64,000 nt of DNA, taken from contig CANNOC010000007.1 in NCBI GenBank assembly GCA_947507155.1, positions 1 through 64,000 on the forward strand. Reading direction: 5' to 3'. This DNA comes from an uncultured Collinsella sp. GTDB taxonomy: Bacteria > Actinomycetota > Coriobacteriia > Coriobacteriales > Coriobacteriaceae. The notes beneath the pieces are model-generated. The model ran no database searches and was not told the DNA's origin. It saw only the letters and a list, made by a program, of their open reading frames with translations. Shown here one piece after another: positions 6,909-14,605 of this stretch (the first letter of the stretch is position 1; each line of letters begins with the position of its first letter). A program made the position numbers and the translations under genes.

Positions 6909-8708
6909 ATGAGGTTTACTCATCCTGTCAACACGCTCAAGAAGCTCGGCTGCGGCCTTGCATTTGGAGCAGCGGCCATTATGGCCATGCCGACTTCGGC
7001 GCTCGCTTGCACCCAGATCTACATGGGCAGCCAGCTCACGGCAGACGGCAACACGTACTACGGACGCTCCGAGGACTTCGGCCCGCGCTACATCAAGCAC
7101 TTTGGCATCGAGCCCGCACACAAGGACGGCAGCAAGTACACCTCGGTCGAGTCCGGCTTTGAGTACAAGTCCAAGGGCGCAACCTACCGCTACACCTTCG
7201 TTCGCGACAACCCCTCTCAGTGGGAAGATCGTTACGACGCATATTCCGAGGCTGGCATCAACGAAAAGGGCGTTTCCTGCTCTGCCACGCTGAGCACCTC
7301 CTATAACGAGAAGGCAGAGGAAGCCGACCCCGTCACCGAGGAGACCGGCATCGGCGAGTACAACTACGCCAGCGTCATTCTGGGCGAGAGTGCCACGGCC
7401 CGCGAAGGTGTCGAGCTCCTCGGCAACCTGATTGACGAGCAGGGCGTCTGCTCCAACGACCAGATCATCATCGCCGACAACAACGAGACCTGGCTGTTTG
7501 CAGCGCTTTCCGGCCATCAGTGGATTGCCATGAGGCTCACCGACGATATCGCCTCGCTCAACCCCAACATCGGCAACCTCACCTATGACGTCGACCTCGA
7601 CGACACCGAGAACTGCCTCCACTCCGAGGGCATCGAGTCCATGCCTAAGGAGAAGGGCTTTGCCGAGTACACCGACGGCAAGTTCGACGTCGCCAAGACC
7701 TACGGCGAGGAGATTAGCGAGGCCGGTATGCACCAGTGGTCGCGCTATGTCCAGGGCCGCGATTACTTCATGGCTCCGCTTGCTGAGGGCACCGACTATG
7801 AGATCGTCAAGGACGAGCGCGAAGACGCTCGTGCGACGACCGGCGCCCTGGTCCACGAGATGCAGCCGCTGTTCTTCCAGCCCGGCAAGTCCGACTGGAA
7901 CACCTTTGAGATGATTCGTTCCTTCGCCGCTCGCGGCGAGAATGTCGCCGGCCTCAACGCCAACACCGACGGCGCCTATGCCATCGGCTCCAACCGCAAC
8001 ACCGAGATCCACACCTTCCAGATCCGTCACGGCATGGACCCCGAAATCGCGACCATCCAGTGGGAGATGCTCTCCAACGCCGAGTTCTCCGTCGCTATCC
8101 CCCTCTATTCCGCACTGCTCACCGAGGTCAGCCCCTACTTCAGCGATCAGGATGTCTCCTTCGATCACTGTGAAGAGGAAGACGTCGTGAACAACGAGGA
8201 GCCCAAGAACTCCATCAACTACGTCCTCATGGACATCAACACGCTCGCCTATGAGAACCGCGACAGCTGCGCCACCGGCGTCCGCGCCTATCTCGACGCC
8301 CTGCAGAAGGAGCTCATTGAACAGAACCTGACCGTCGACGAGGCCATGCAGGCCGCCGAGGACACCGAGGCCCGCACCGCCCTGGCCAACAAGGCCGGCA
8401 AGGCAGCGACCAAGAACACCTACGTCAAGTGCAAGGCCATGCTCGAGGAGATGCGCGACTACCTCAAGGAGGGCGACTTCTCCGAGGAGTTCGTCCCGAG
8501 TGACTACGATGCCGACAACGACTGCCTGGTCGAGTCCATCACCTACGCCGACGAGGCTCTCTCCGATAAGGACGTTGCCGAGCCCGAGGCTGAGGAAGAG
8601 GCGACCGAGGAGAAGTCCGAGGGCAACAACATGGCCGCCATGGCCGTTGGCGCCGTCGTCATCATCGGTGTCTGCGGCTTCGTGCTTTATCGTCGCAAGA
8701 AGGCCTAA
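6909..8708 (+). CDS. Secreted, membrane-anchored C69 family dipeptidase
   Basis: 599 aa from ATG 6909, chosen because GGGAGGG precedes it; a longer ORF from 6849 lacks a ribosome site. The signal peptide ends TSALA, directly before Cys34 (CTQIYMG), the expected catalytic nucleophile of Ntn-type C69 dipeptidases. Signal cleavage would therefore expose the active-site cysteine. The conserved C69 core follows (DGNTYYGRSEDF, RYTFVRD, NEKGVSCSATLS, IADNNETWLFAA). An acidic linker leads to one C-terminal membrane helix ending YRRKKA, with no LPXTG motif. It probably hydrolyses dipeptides outside the membrane. Confidence 0.88.
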   Translation: MRFTHPVNTLKKLGCGLAFGAAAIMAMPTSALACTQIYMGSQLTADGNTYYGRSEDFGPRYIKHFGIEPAHKDGSKYTSVESGFEYKSKGATYRYTFVRDNPSQWEDRYDAYSEAGINEKGVSCSATLSTSYNEKAEEADPVTEETGIGEYNYASVILGESATAREGVELLGNLIDEQGVCSNDQIIIADNNETWLFAALSGHQWIAMRLTDDIASLNPNIGNLTYDVDLDDTENCLHSEGIESMPKEKGFAEYTDGKFDVAKTYGEEISEAGMHQWSRYVQGRDYFMAPLAEGTDYEIVKDEREDARATTGALVHEMQPLFFQPGKSDWNTFEMIRSFAARGENVAGLNANTDGAYAIGSNRNTEIHTFQIRHGMDPEIATIQWEMLSNAEFSVAIPLYSALLTEVSPYFSDQDVSFDHCEEEDVVNNEEPKNSINYVLMDINTLAYENRDSCATGVRAYLDALQKELIEQNLTVDEAMQAAEDTEARTALANKAGKAATKNTYVKCKAMLEEMRDYLKEGDFSEEFVPSDYDADNDCLVESITYADEALSDKDVAEPEAEEEATEEKSEGNNMAAMAVGAVVIIGVCGFVLYRRKKA

Positions 8709-8835
8709 GGCCCTTGCGTTCCAAGAGACGGGCGGGGTCGCATGAGTCATCCCGCCCGCTCAGCCTGCCCTTTTGACCGGCAGGAAACGCCGCCGAAATC
8801 TTTTCAAAAAAGATTTCCCCGCACACACTTCGCTG

Positions 8836-8844
8836 TGCTATAGT
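8836..8844 (+). promoter_or_regulatory. Extended -10 promoter of the tryptophan leader
   Basis: TGCTATAGT matches an extended -10 (TGnTATAAT), 59 nt before the leader-peptide start. No good -35 is present at 17 nt, as expected for an extended -10. Confidence 0.55.
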
Positions 8845-8902
8845 GCAGCGCAACAGCAACGAGGTGCGACCGCGCCAAGGCATCACGAAAGGAGCCACCA
8901 AG

Positions 8903-8971
8903 ATGATGAACACGATGAAGTCCCTCAACAACTGGTGGTGGCGTGATGCGAATACGATCGGTCGACAGTGA
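8903..8971 (+). CDS. Tryptophan leader peptide
   Basis: 22 codons with the central run LNNWWWRD encoded by three consecutive TGG codons. Tryptophan is rare, so a WWW run in a tiny ORF is the hallmark of a trp attenuator. AAAGGAG (8888-8894) precedes ATG at a suitable distance. A terminator follows 38 nt after its stop and a TrpP-like transporter gene lies downstream. Ribosome stalling at the Trp codons when Trp-tRNA is short should prevent formation of the terminator hairpin. Confidence 0.85.
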   Translation: MMNTMKSLNNWWWRDANTIGRQ

Positions 8972-9008
8972 GTCCCTCACGCCTGTTTTTGCGCTCTAGG
9001 TGATTGGA

Positions 9009-9040
9009 AGGCCTCCGGTTTCGACCGGGGGCCTTTTTCT
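9009..9040 (+). terminator. Attenuator terminator of the Trp-transport operon
   Basis: AGGCCTCCGGT (9009-9019) pairs with ACCGGGGGCCT (9024-9034) around a TTCG loop and is followed by TTTTTCT. It lies between the WWW leader peptide and the transporter genes. A short GTGAG/CTCAC hairpin overlapping the leader stop (about 8968-8980) could act as a pause structure. The competing antiterminator was not resolved by eye. Confidence 0.85.
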
Positions 9041-9117
9041 ATCTCGAGCCCGATCGCGTTCGCATCACGCGCCTCCGCTTTCTTCTCTTGTACTTCCCTT
9101 CCGAAAGGATTTTCACC

Positions 9118-9690
9118 ATGTCTCAGAACACAACCACCGCACAGCCCCGCACCGTCCAGACCGCCGACCGCGGCAAACTCGACGTCCGCGCCCTCGTCTT
9201 GCTCGCCATCCTGCTTGCCGCCGGCTTCATCCTCAACTTCACCGTCGGCAAGGCAATCTCGGGCATCTCGGGCGGTATGATCAGCCCCGAGTTCATCATC
9301 TCGGCATTCTGCCTCACCATCCTGGTCGTTCGTCCCAACATTGGCCAGGCGCTCGTCATTGGTCTCATCTCGGCGGCCGTGATCCAGATCACTACCACCT
9401 CGCCGTTTGTCGATTTTGCCGCCGAGGGCATCGCCGCTATGCTCATGGCCGTCATTGTCAACGCTGCCGCCAAGGACGGCCAGGTTAAGCCCGTCGTCGC
9501 CATCGCCGCAACATTCGTGACCACCTTTGTCTCGGGCGTCATCTTCATGGTCATCAAGATGGCCATGCTCGGCGTTGTGGGCGAGCTCGCCGCAGCCATG
9601 CTGCCCGTCGTCGCCATGACCGCCGTATTTAACGCCATTCTGGTCGGCGCCCTCTACCTGCCCATCCAGAAGGCCCTTAAGCTCAACTAA
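9118..9690 (+). CDS. trpP: TrpP-like tryptophan-specific S component of an ECF transporter
   Basis: 190 aa with five to six hydrophobic segments after a polar N-terminus. GGMISPEF followed by RPNIGQALVIGLISA and a C-terminal YLPIQKAL resemble the layout of the TrpP/YhaG tryptophan transporter family. ECF ATPase and EcfT genes follow. The upstream leader with three Trp codons independently identifies tryptophan as the likely substrate. GAAAGGA precedes ATG. It should bind tryptophan in the membrane and use the downstream energising module. Substrate is inferred from family and attenuator together. Confidence 0.8.
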   Translation: MSQNTTTAQPRTVQTADRGKLDVRALVLLAILLAAGFILNFTVGKAISGISGGMISPEFIISAFCLTILVVRPNIGQALVIGLISAAVIQITTTSPFVDFAAEGIAAMLMAVIVNAAAKDGQVKPVVAIAATFVTTFVSGVIFMVIKMAMLGVVGELAAAMLPVVAMTAVFNAILVGALYLPIQKALKLN

Positions 9691-9696
9691 CCTGCT

Positions 9697-9797
9697 CGGC
9701 TTTACGAGCCACCCCATCTTGGCGTTCATTCGTCGCTCGCGTACCCAAGTACGCTTCGCTCCTCTTTCGCGCCAACCTGGGGCACCTCGTAAAGCCG
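9697..9797 (+). repeat. Post-stop structured element, copy 1 (sense to trpP)
   Basis: Arms CGGCTTTACGAG (9697-9708) and CTCGTAAAGCCG (9786-9797) are perfectly complementary. They enclose a core with CCCCATCTTG, CGTTCA, CGTCGCTCGCGTACC, AAGTACGC, CGCTCCTCTTTC and CAACCTGGGG. The same core occurs after dapH (32212-32353) and, on the minus strand, after ettA (41971-42110). It starts 7 nt after the trpP stop, in sense orientation. A folded 3' untranslated RNA or a small mobile palindrome is possible. Confidence 0.75.
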
Positions 9798-9842
9798 TTT
9801 CCGTGCTTCACCACCAAAGACTGTCCCAAACAACGAGCTTTT

Positions 9843-9882
9843 GGGGACGTTCCTAAACGACTTGTCATGTAAGAACGTCCCC
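9843..9882 (+). other. 10-bp hairpin between trpP and the ECF ATPase gene
   Basis: GGGGACGTTC (9843-9852) pairs perfectly with GAACGTCCCC (9873-9882). No T-run follows and the ATPase start lies 20 nt later. It could be an intra-operon processing or mRNA-stability site that sets subunit ratio, or a REP-like remnant. Confidence 0.6.
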
Positions 9883-9902
9883 AATGACTATGAAAGGTAT
9901 CC

Positions 9903-11654
9903 ATGGAAACGATCATCAACGTCGACGATGTCTCGTTCTCCTATGGCACGCAAACCGAGCAGGCGCTCAGCCACGTTTCGCTCAGCGTGAACAAGGGAGA
10001 TTTCATCGGCATCATCGGGCCCTCGGGCGCCGGTAAGTCCACACTTGCCGCCTGTCTGTCGGGCGCCGTGCCTCACCACTACACCGGCGCCTTTTATGGC
10101 TCCGTGTTAGTTGACGGCCACGACACCTGCGAGGTCTCGCTCACCGACATATCGCAGATCGTCGGTAGCGTGCTGCAAGACATTGACACGCAGATGGTCG
10201 CTTCGGTCGTTGAGGATGAGATGCTCTTTGGTCTCGAGAACTTTGGCGTTCCGCACGACCAGATCGAGCAGCACGTGAGCGAGACGCTTAAGACCGTCGG
10301 CATTAGCGACCTGCGCGACCGCGAGATCGCCACCCTCTCGGGCGGTCAAAAGCAAAAGGTAGCTATCGCCGCCATCCTCGCCATGCGTCCGCGCGTCTTA
10401 GTGCTCGATGAGCCAACCGCAGCACTCGACCCCGCCAGTTCCACCTTGGTCTTCGAGACGCTGCGCGAGGCAAACCGCGCGCTCGGCATCACCATCGTCG
10501 TCGTTGAGCAAAAGGTCGCTCTGCTTTCGGAGTACTGCAACCGTGTGTTGGTGCTCGATCACGGCCAGATCGCGCTGCAAGGTGAGCCGCACGAGGTCTT
10601 CGCACGCACCGACGAGCTTCGCACCATCGGCGTCGATTGTCCGCGCGTCACGCGCATCTTCAACAGTCTCGAGGCCGATGGCTTGGTAAGCGGCACGCCC
10701 TGTCTGGATGTCGACGAGGCAGAACGCCTGATCACGGAAATCGTCGACCCCGACCGTGCGACAAGCGATACCCAGGCGCCCGCAGGCTCCCCGCACGCGC
10801 CGTCGCTGCGCCCGCATGCGAAAGACACCGAGCCGGTGCTCACCTTTGACCATGTCGAGTTTTCTTACCCCCATGGAGGCGCCGCCGTCCACGACCTCAA
10901 CTTGACGCTCTACCCCGGCGAGCTCGTGGGCATTGTCGGCCAAAACGGAGCCGGCAAAACCACGCTCACCAAACTGCTCACGGGTTTGCTCAAGCCCGCA
11001 TCGGGCAGCGTACGCGTTACGGGCTTGGACACGGCATCGGTTCCCACGAGCCGCATCGCACACGAAGTGGCAACGCTTTTCCAGAACCCCGACCGCCAAA
11101 TCTGCAAAGACACCGTGTTCGACGAGGTCGCCTTTGGTCTAGAACTTGCCGGCATCGACCGCGCCGAAGCCCTGCGTCGCGCCCAGCTGGTCATCGACCG
11201 CTTTGGTCTGCCCGCCGACGAGGCACCGTTCTCACTGTCGCGCGGCCAACGCCAGATGGTGGCGCTGGCCTCCGTTGTGGTGATCGAGCCCAAGATCGTG
11301 GTGCTCGACGAACCCACGAGCGGCCTGGACTACCGCGAGTGCATGACCGTGATGGAAACGGTGCGCACCATGGCAGAGCGCGGTTGCGCCGTCATCATGG
11401 TCTGTCACGACATGGAAGTCGTTTCCGACTTTGCCGAGCGCATCGTGGTGATGGCCAACGGTCGCATCCTCGACCGCGGCCGCACGCACGAGCTGTTCTC
11501 GAACATCGAACTCATGCAGCGTGCCTACGTTGAGCCGCCCCAGGTCATCGAACTCTCGCGCCGTCTGGCATCCACCGTCTCGCCCGCCTTTACGCAGGTG
11601 AGTGAGGTCACTGATATCGTTCGCATTACCGAGGAGATGGTCCGCCGTGGTTAA
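9903..11654 (+). CDS. Fused double ATP-binding protein of the ECF transporter (EcfA-EcfA')
   Basis: 583 aa with two complete ABC domains in one chain. Domain 1 has Walker A GPSGAGKST (39-47), LSGGQKQK and LVLDEPTAALD. Domain 2 (from about residue 300) has Walker A GQNGAGKTT (about 345), the signature LSRGQRQM and VVLDEPTSGLD. Most ECF systems use two separate ATPases; here they are fused. The protein hydrolyses ATP on the cytoplasmic face to drive tryptophan uptake with TrpP and EcfT. The downstream ecfT start overlaps its stop. Confidence 0.92.
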   Translation: METIINVDDVSFSYGTQTEQALSHVSLSVNKGDFIGIIGPSGAGKSTLAACLSGAVPHHYTGAFYGSVLVDGHDTCEVSLTDISQIVGSVLQDIDTQMVASVVEDEMLFGLENFGVPHDQIEQHVSETLKTVGISDLRDREIATLSGGQKQKVAIAAILAMRPRVLVLDEPTAALDPASSTLVFETLREANRALGITIVVVEQKVALLSEYCNRVLVLDHGQIALQGEPHEVFARTDELRTIGVDCPRVTRIFNSLEADGLVSGTPCLDVDEAERLITEIVDPDRATSDTQAPAGSPHAPSLRPHAKDTEPVLTFDHVEFSYPHGGAAVHDLNLTLYPGELVGIVGQNGAGKTTLTKLLTGLLKPASGSVRVTGLDTASVPTSRIAHEVATLFQNPDRQICKDTVFDEVAFGLELAGIDRAEALRRAQLVIDRFGLPADEAPFSLSRGQRQMVALASVVVIEPKIVVLDEPTSGLDYRECMTVMETVRTMAERGCAVIMVCHDMEVVSDFAERIVVMANGRILDRGRTHELFSNIELMQRAYVEPPQVIELSRRLASTVSPAFTQVSEVTDIVRITEEMVRRG

Positions 11655-12393
11655 CGTCATCGACTACATGCCGGGCGACACGCTGCTACACCGCCTGAAC
11701 CCCGTCATCAAACTGGGCCTCGCCGCCGCCATCATCATCGGCATTTTCTTGTCCGACACCTATGTGGCACTGCTGGGCTTTCTGGCACTCACGCTCGCGC
11801 TGGGAGCCTACGCCGGCGTCGTCGACCGCCTGCTCGCTCTGCTCAAGCTACTGATTCCACTCGCGCTCATCATGCTGGTGCTGCAGCTGGCTTTTATGCG
11901 CGATGGCAACGTGGTGTGGAGCTTTGTCACCGATGAAGGCCTCATCACCGGAACAAAGGCCTGTCTGCGTCTGCTGGGCGTGGCGCTACCGCTTATTCTG
12001 ATGCTCATGGTGACCAAGCTCAACGACCTTGCCAACGCCTGCGTCGAGGTGCTGCACGTTCCGTATCGTTACGCCTTCACCTTTACCACGGCGCTGCGCT
12101 TTGTGCCAGTGTTTGGCCAGGAGATGAACGCCATCATGGAGGCGCAGACCGCACGCGGCATCGAGTATGACACCAAGAACCCCATCAAGAAGCTCAAGCT
12201 CATGCTGCCGCTGTGCGTGCCGCTACTGATCTCGAGCGTGGGTAAAACCGATGCCACGGCCCTGGCAGCCGAGCAGCGCGGCTTCTACCTGCGCACGCGC
12301 GCGAGCTCGTACAAGCGCTACCCCATCAAGGGCCTGGACATTGCCATACTTATTGTCAGCATTGCCCTCATCGTCCTCGGCTTCCTGTTTTAA
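11647..12393 (+). CDS. ecfT: ECF transporter transmembrane component EcfT
   Basis: 248 aa, starting at a GTG that overlaps the ATPase stop by 8 nt, with GAGGAGA eight bases upstream. The start DYMPGDTLLHRLNPVIKLGL is typical of the CbiQ/EcfT family. Several membrane helices follow, and the coupling region includes EAQTARGIEYD and ALAAEQRGFYLRTRAS. It links the ATPases to TrpP. The overlap implies translational coupling. Together with trpP and the fused ATPase it forms a self-contained Group I ECF transporter. Confidence 0.9.
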   Translation: MVNVIDYMPGDTLLHRLNPVIKLGLAAAIIIGIFLSDTYVALLGFLALTLALGAYAGVVDRLLALLKLLIPLALIMLVLQLAFMRDGNVVWSFVTDEGLITGTKACLRLLGVALPLILMLMVTKLNDLANACVEVLHVPYRYAFTFTTALRFVPVFGQEMNAIMEAQTARGIEYDTKNPIKKLKLMLPLCVPLLISSVGKTDATALAAEQRGFYLRTRASSYKRYPIKGLDIAILIVSIALIVLGFLF

Positions 12394-12423
12394 CCCATCG
12401 CCCCCGGCAACCGACAAATGCAA

Positions 12424-12466
12424 AAGGCCCCGGCTCGCATCAAACGAGCCGAGGCCTTACTGTTTT
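12424..12466 (+). terminator. Terminator of the ECF-Trp operon
   Basis: AAGGCCCCGGCTCG (12424-12437) pairs with CGAGCCGAGGCCTT (12445-12458), followed by ACTGTTTT. Confidence 0.85.
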
Positions 12467-12475
12467 CCCAGATAA

Positions 12476-12511
12476 AACCTACCAAAATAAACCTGTCCCT
12501 TTTTGGCAGGT
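12476..12511 (-). repeat. REP-like palindrome with GGGACAGGTTTATTTTGG core
   Basis: ACCTACCAAAA (12478-12488) and TTTTTGGCAGGT (12500-12511) are inverted around AACCTGTCCC. A near-identical core occurs at 60953-60985, and related ones at 61684-61710 and 34751-34824. All are intergenic, which suggests a dispersed REP family. Confidence 0.6.
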
Positions 12512-12517
12512 CGAGGG

Positions 12518-13264
12518 CTACAGGCGGTAGGGGGCGCCGCTGCGGATGATGGATTCGCGCACCAGGACGTCCATGGCGTCAAGGGTAATCTCGGGCATCT
12601 CCCGGTACTTTTGCAGCACCGAGAGCTCGGTGCAGGCCAGAATGACGCGGTCGCAGCCGCTGCGGGCGAACTCCCACATCACGCGGTCAAACTTGTCCAT
12701 ATCGGGCTCGCGTCCGGCCTTCACGTCATCATAAATCAGCGACATCACGTCGGCCTGGCGCTTCTCGCTGGGATAGACGACCTCGACGCCCGCGGCCTCG
12801 CACTCGCGCCCATAGACGCCTGCACCCACGGTGCCGTCAGTGCCCATGATGCCGATCTTGCGCACCGGCTCGGACGGCATGCTCAGGTTGGGATCGAACT
12901 CGCACTCCCCCATCACCGCGCCCGCCAGGGCATAGCGCACCGACTCACGCGGCATGTGGATAATCGGCACCTTGGTAAACGACTGAATCTGGTCGTAGAA
13001 GTAGTGCGATGTGTTGCAGGGAATGGCAATGTGCGCGCAGCCCAGTGTCTCGAGCGCCCGTGCGCACTCCTTCATGGTCGCCAGCAGCTCGGCATGCTCG
13101 CCGGTCTTGATGGCCAGCGTACGGTCGGGCATGGTCGACTTGGAAAGCACCACCATGTCGATATGCTCCTGATCACAGGCAGCAGCCGTATGACGCACGA
13201 CCTGGTCGTAGTAATACGACGTGGCCTCAGCGCCCATGCCGCCGATAACTCCCAGCTTTTCCAT
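12518..13264 (-). CDS. Aspartate/glutamate racemase family protein
   Basis: 248 aa from ATG 13264, chosen for AAGGAGG seven bases upstream and the start MEKLGVIGGMG. The two catalytic cysteines are in IPCNTSH (C83) and ACTELS (C211), as in PLP-independent Asp/Glu racemases. It lies 84 nt after the ATP-grasp ligase on the same strand. A ligase-racemase pair of this kind in Enterococcus faecium makes and attaches D-aspartate for the peptidoglycan cross-bridge, so D-Asp supply is the likely role. Substrate choice between Asp and Glu cannot be read. Confidence 0.85.
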   Translation of the reverse strand: MEKLGVIGGMGAEATSYYYDQVVRHTAAACDQEHIDMVVLSKSTMPDRTLAIKTGEHAELLATMKECARALETLGCAHIAIPCNTSHYFYDQIQSFTKVPIIHMPRESVRYALAGAVMGECEFDPNLSMPSEPVRKIGIMGTDGTVGAGVYGRECEAAGVEVVYPSEKRQADVMSLIYDDVKAGREPDMDKFDRVMWEFARSGCDRVILACTELSVLQKYREMPEITLDAMDVLVRESIIRSGAPYRL

Positions 13265-13348
13265 CGCCGCCTCCTTGGTGACGCCCATGCAATTGCTCGT
13301 ATCATGCCCGCGCCCGTCCGATGCAAACCGGGCGGGCGCCGCGCTCAT

Positions 13349-14605
13349 CTACTTGTAATACGTCTTGAACAGCTTAAAGTGACGCAGCTTGGTGTGCCAC
13401 ATGCGCAACCAGCGGTTAAAGACAAAATCGCCCTTCATAAACGAAGGATCGGCAGCCTTGCCCTCCTTGGCCAGACGATGCGCCTTCGCACGCAGCTCGG
13501 GGTCCTTGACATACTTGTCAACGACGCCCATGGGGACGACCATCCACAGCGCCTCGTCCTGCGCCGTCACAAATTCCGGCTCAAACGGACGGTTATAGAC
13601 GTACTCATCCACCACGTATTTAGCAACGTTAAAGCCGCTGTTGGTGACGTAGTAGTTACTGCGGCCCTGACGCGTGTTGAAGTCGAAGAACTTAAACGAA
13701 CCATCGCGTTGGTCGTACTTGACGTCGAAGTTGGAGAAGCCCGTGAACTTAAGGTCCTCAAGCAGCTTGCGCACGCCACCCATGAGCTCGTCGTTGGGCT
13801 CGGTGATGATGCAGGCGTGGTTGCCGACACCGTGGGGCTGATGCTCCTCGAGCAGCACGTGACCCAGGCACATCATGCGAACCTTGCCGTTGCGGTCGGA
13901 ATAACTGGTAAGCACGCGCATGTACTCGTCGTTGCCGGGCACGCGGTCCTGCAAGATGAGGTCATCGGTGTAGCCACTGGCGTACACATCGCGAATGACC
14001 TGCTCCAGCTCGGCGCGATCGGCAATCTCGTAGGCCTTCTTCTGGCCCTCGAACTCGTGCTCCCACCACATGATGCCGTCAGAGGGCTTCAGAATCATCG
14101 GGAAGGGAAAGTCGATCTGGTCGAGCACCTCGGCGGAAGCCTCGCCCTGGGCGTTGAGCATCGCCATGGTAAAGGTAAACGTGTGCGGATAGGGTACACC
14201 GTGCTTCTCGCACAGCTCGTAGAAGATCTCCTTCTTCTGGCACTGCTCGAGCATACTGTAGGGCGCATAGGGCGCGATGACGTTGGAGGCAAGCTGGCCG
14301 GCATCCTGAGCCTGTGCGGCAAGCGCGACGTAGTTATCGCCGCAGCCCATGAGGATAATCTTCTTATCGGGATTGGCCTGTGCAATGCCGTTGACGGTCT
14401 CGATCATGACCGGCATAGTGTCGATATCCACATTGGGCGTATAGTCGATAATCTGGCTGCGGTATGCAGGACCCGTCTGATACTTGCCAAAGACCAGGCT
14501 CTTGACCTGATACTCCTCGTAGAAGGCGCGCGCCACCGAATAGGCGTTGATATCGCCGCCGAGCAGCACGGGTATAAACTCGCGCTCTGTAAACTGCAAT
14601 GCCAT
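13349..14605 (-). CDS. ATP-grasp carboxylate-amine ligase, probable D-aspartate ligase
   Basis: 418 aa. An N-terminal Rossmann-like part (FIPVLLGGDINAYSVARAF) is followed by an ATP-grasp fold. ATP and metal residues are in FPMILKPSDG, LILQDRVPGNDEYMR and FKFFDFNTRQGRSN. Size and architecture resemble AslFm-type D-aspartate ligases that add D-Asp to the peptidoglycan precursor. The downstream racemase gene supports this. The product could instead be another peptide-like ligation, since ATP-grasp specificity is not readable. The start is at MALQF with GGAAG upstream. Confidence 0.78.
   Translation of the reverse strand: MALQFTEREFIPVLLGGDINAYSVARAFYEEYQVKSLVFGKYQTGPAYRSQIIDYTPNVDIDTMPVMIETVNGIAQANPDKKIILMGCGDNYVALAAQAQDAGQLASNVIAPYAPYSMLEQCQKKEIFYELCEKHGVPYPHTFTFTMAMLNAQGEASAEVLDQIDFPFPMILKPSDGIMWWEHEFEGQKKAYEIADRAELEQVIRDVYASGYTDDLILQDRVPGNDEYMRVLTSYSDRNGKVRMMCLGHVLLEEHQPHGVGNHACIITEPNDELMGGVRKLLEDLKFTGFSNFDVKYDQRDGSFKFFDFNTRQGRSNYYVTNSGFNVAKYVVDEYVYNRPFEPEFVTAQDEALWMVVPMGVVDKYVKDPELRAKAHRLAKEGKAADPSFMKGDFVFNRWLRMWHTKLRHFKLFKTYYK

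Noticed and set aside
6858-8750. 630-codon minus-strand open frame
   Set aside because: It is antisense to the C69 dipeptidase, has no recognisable domain and no ribosome site.
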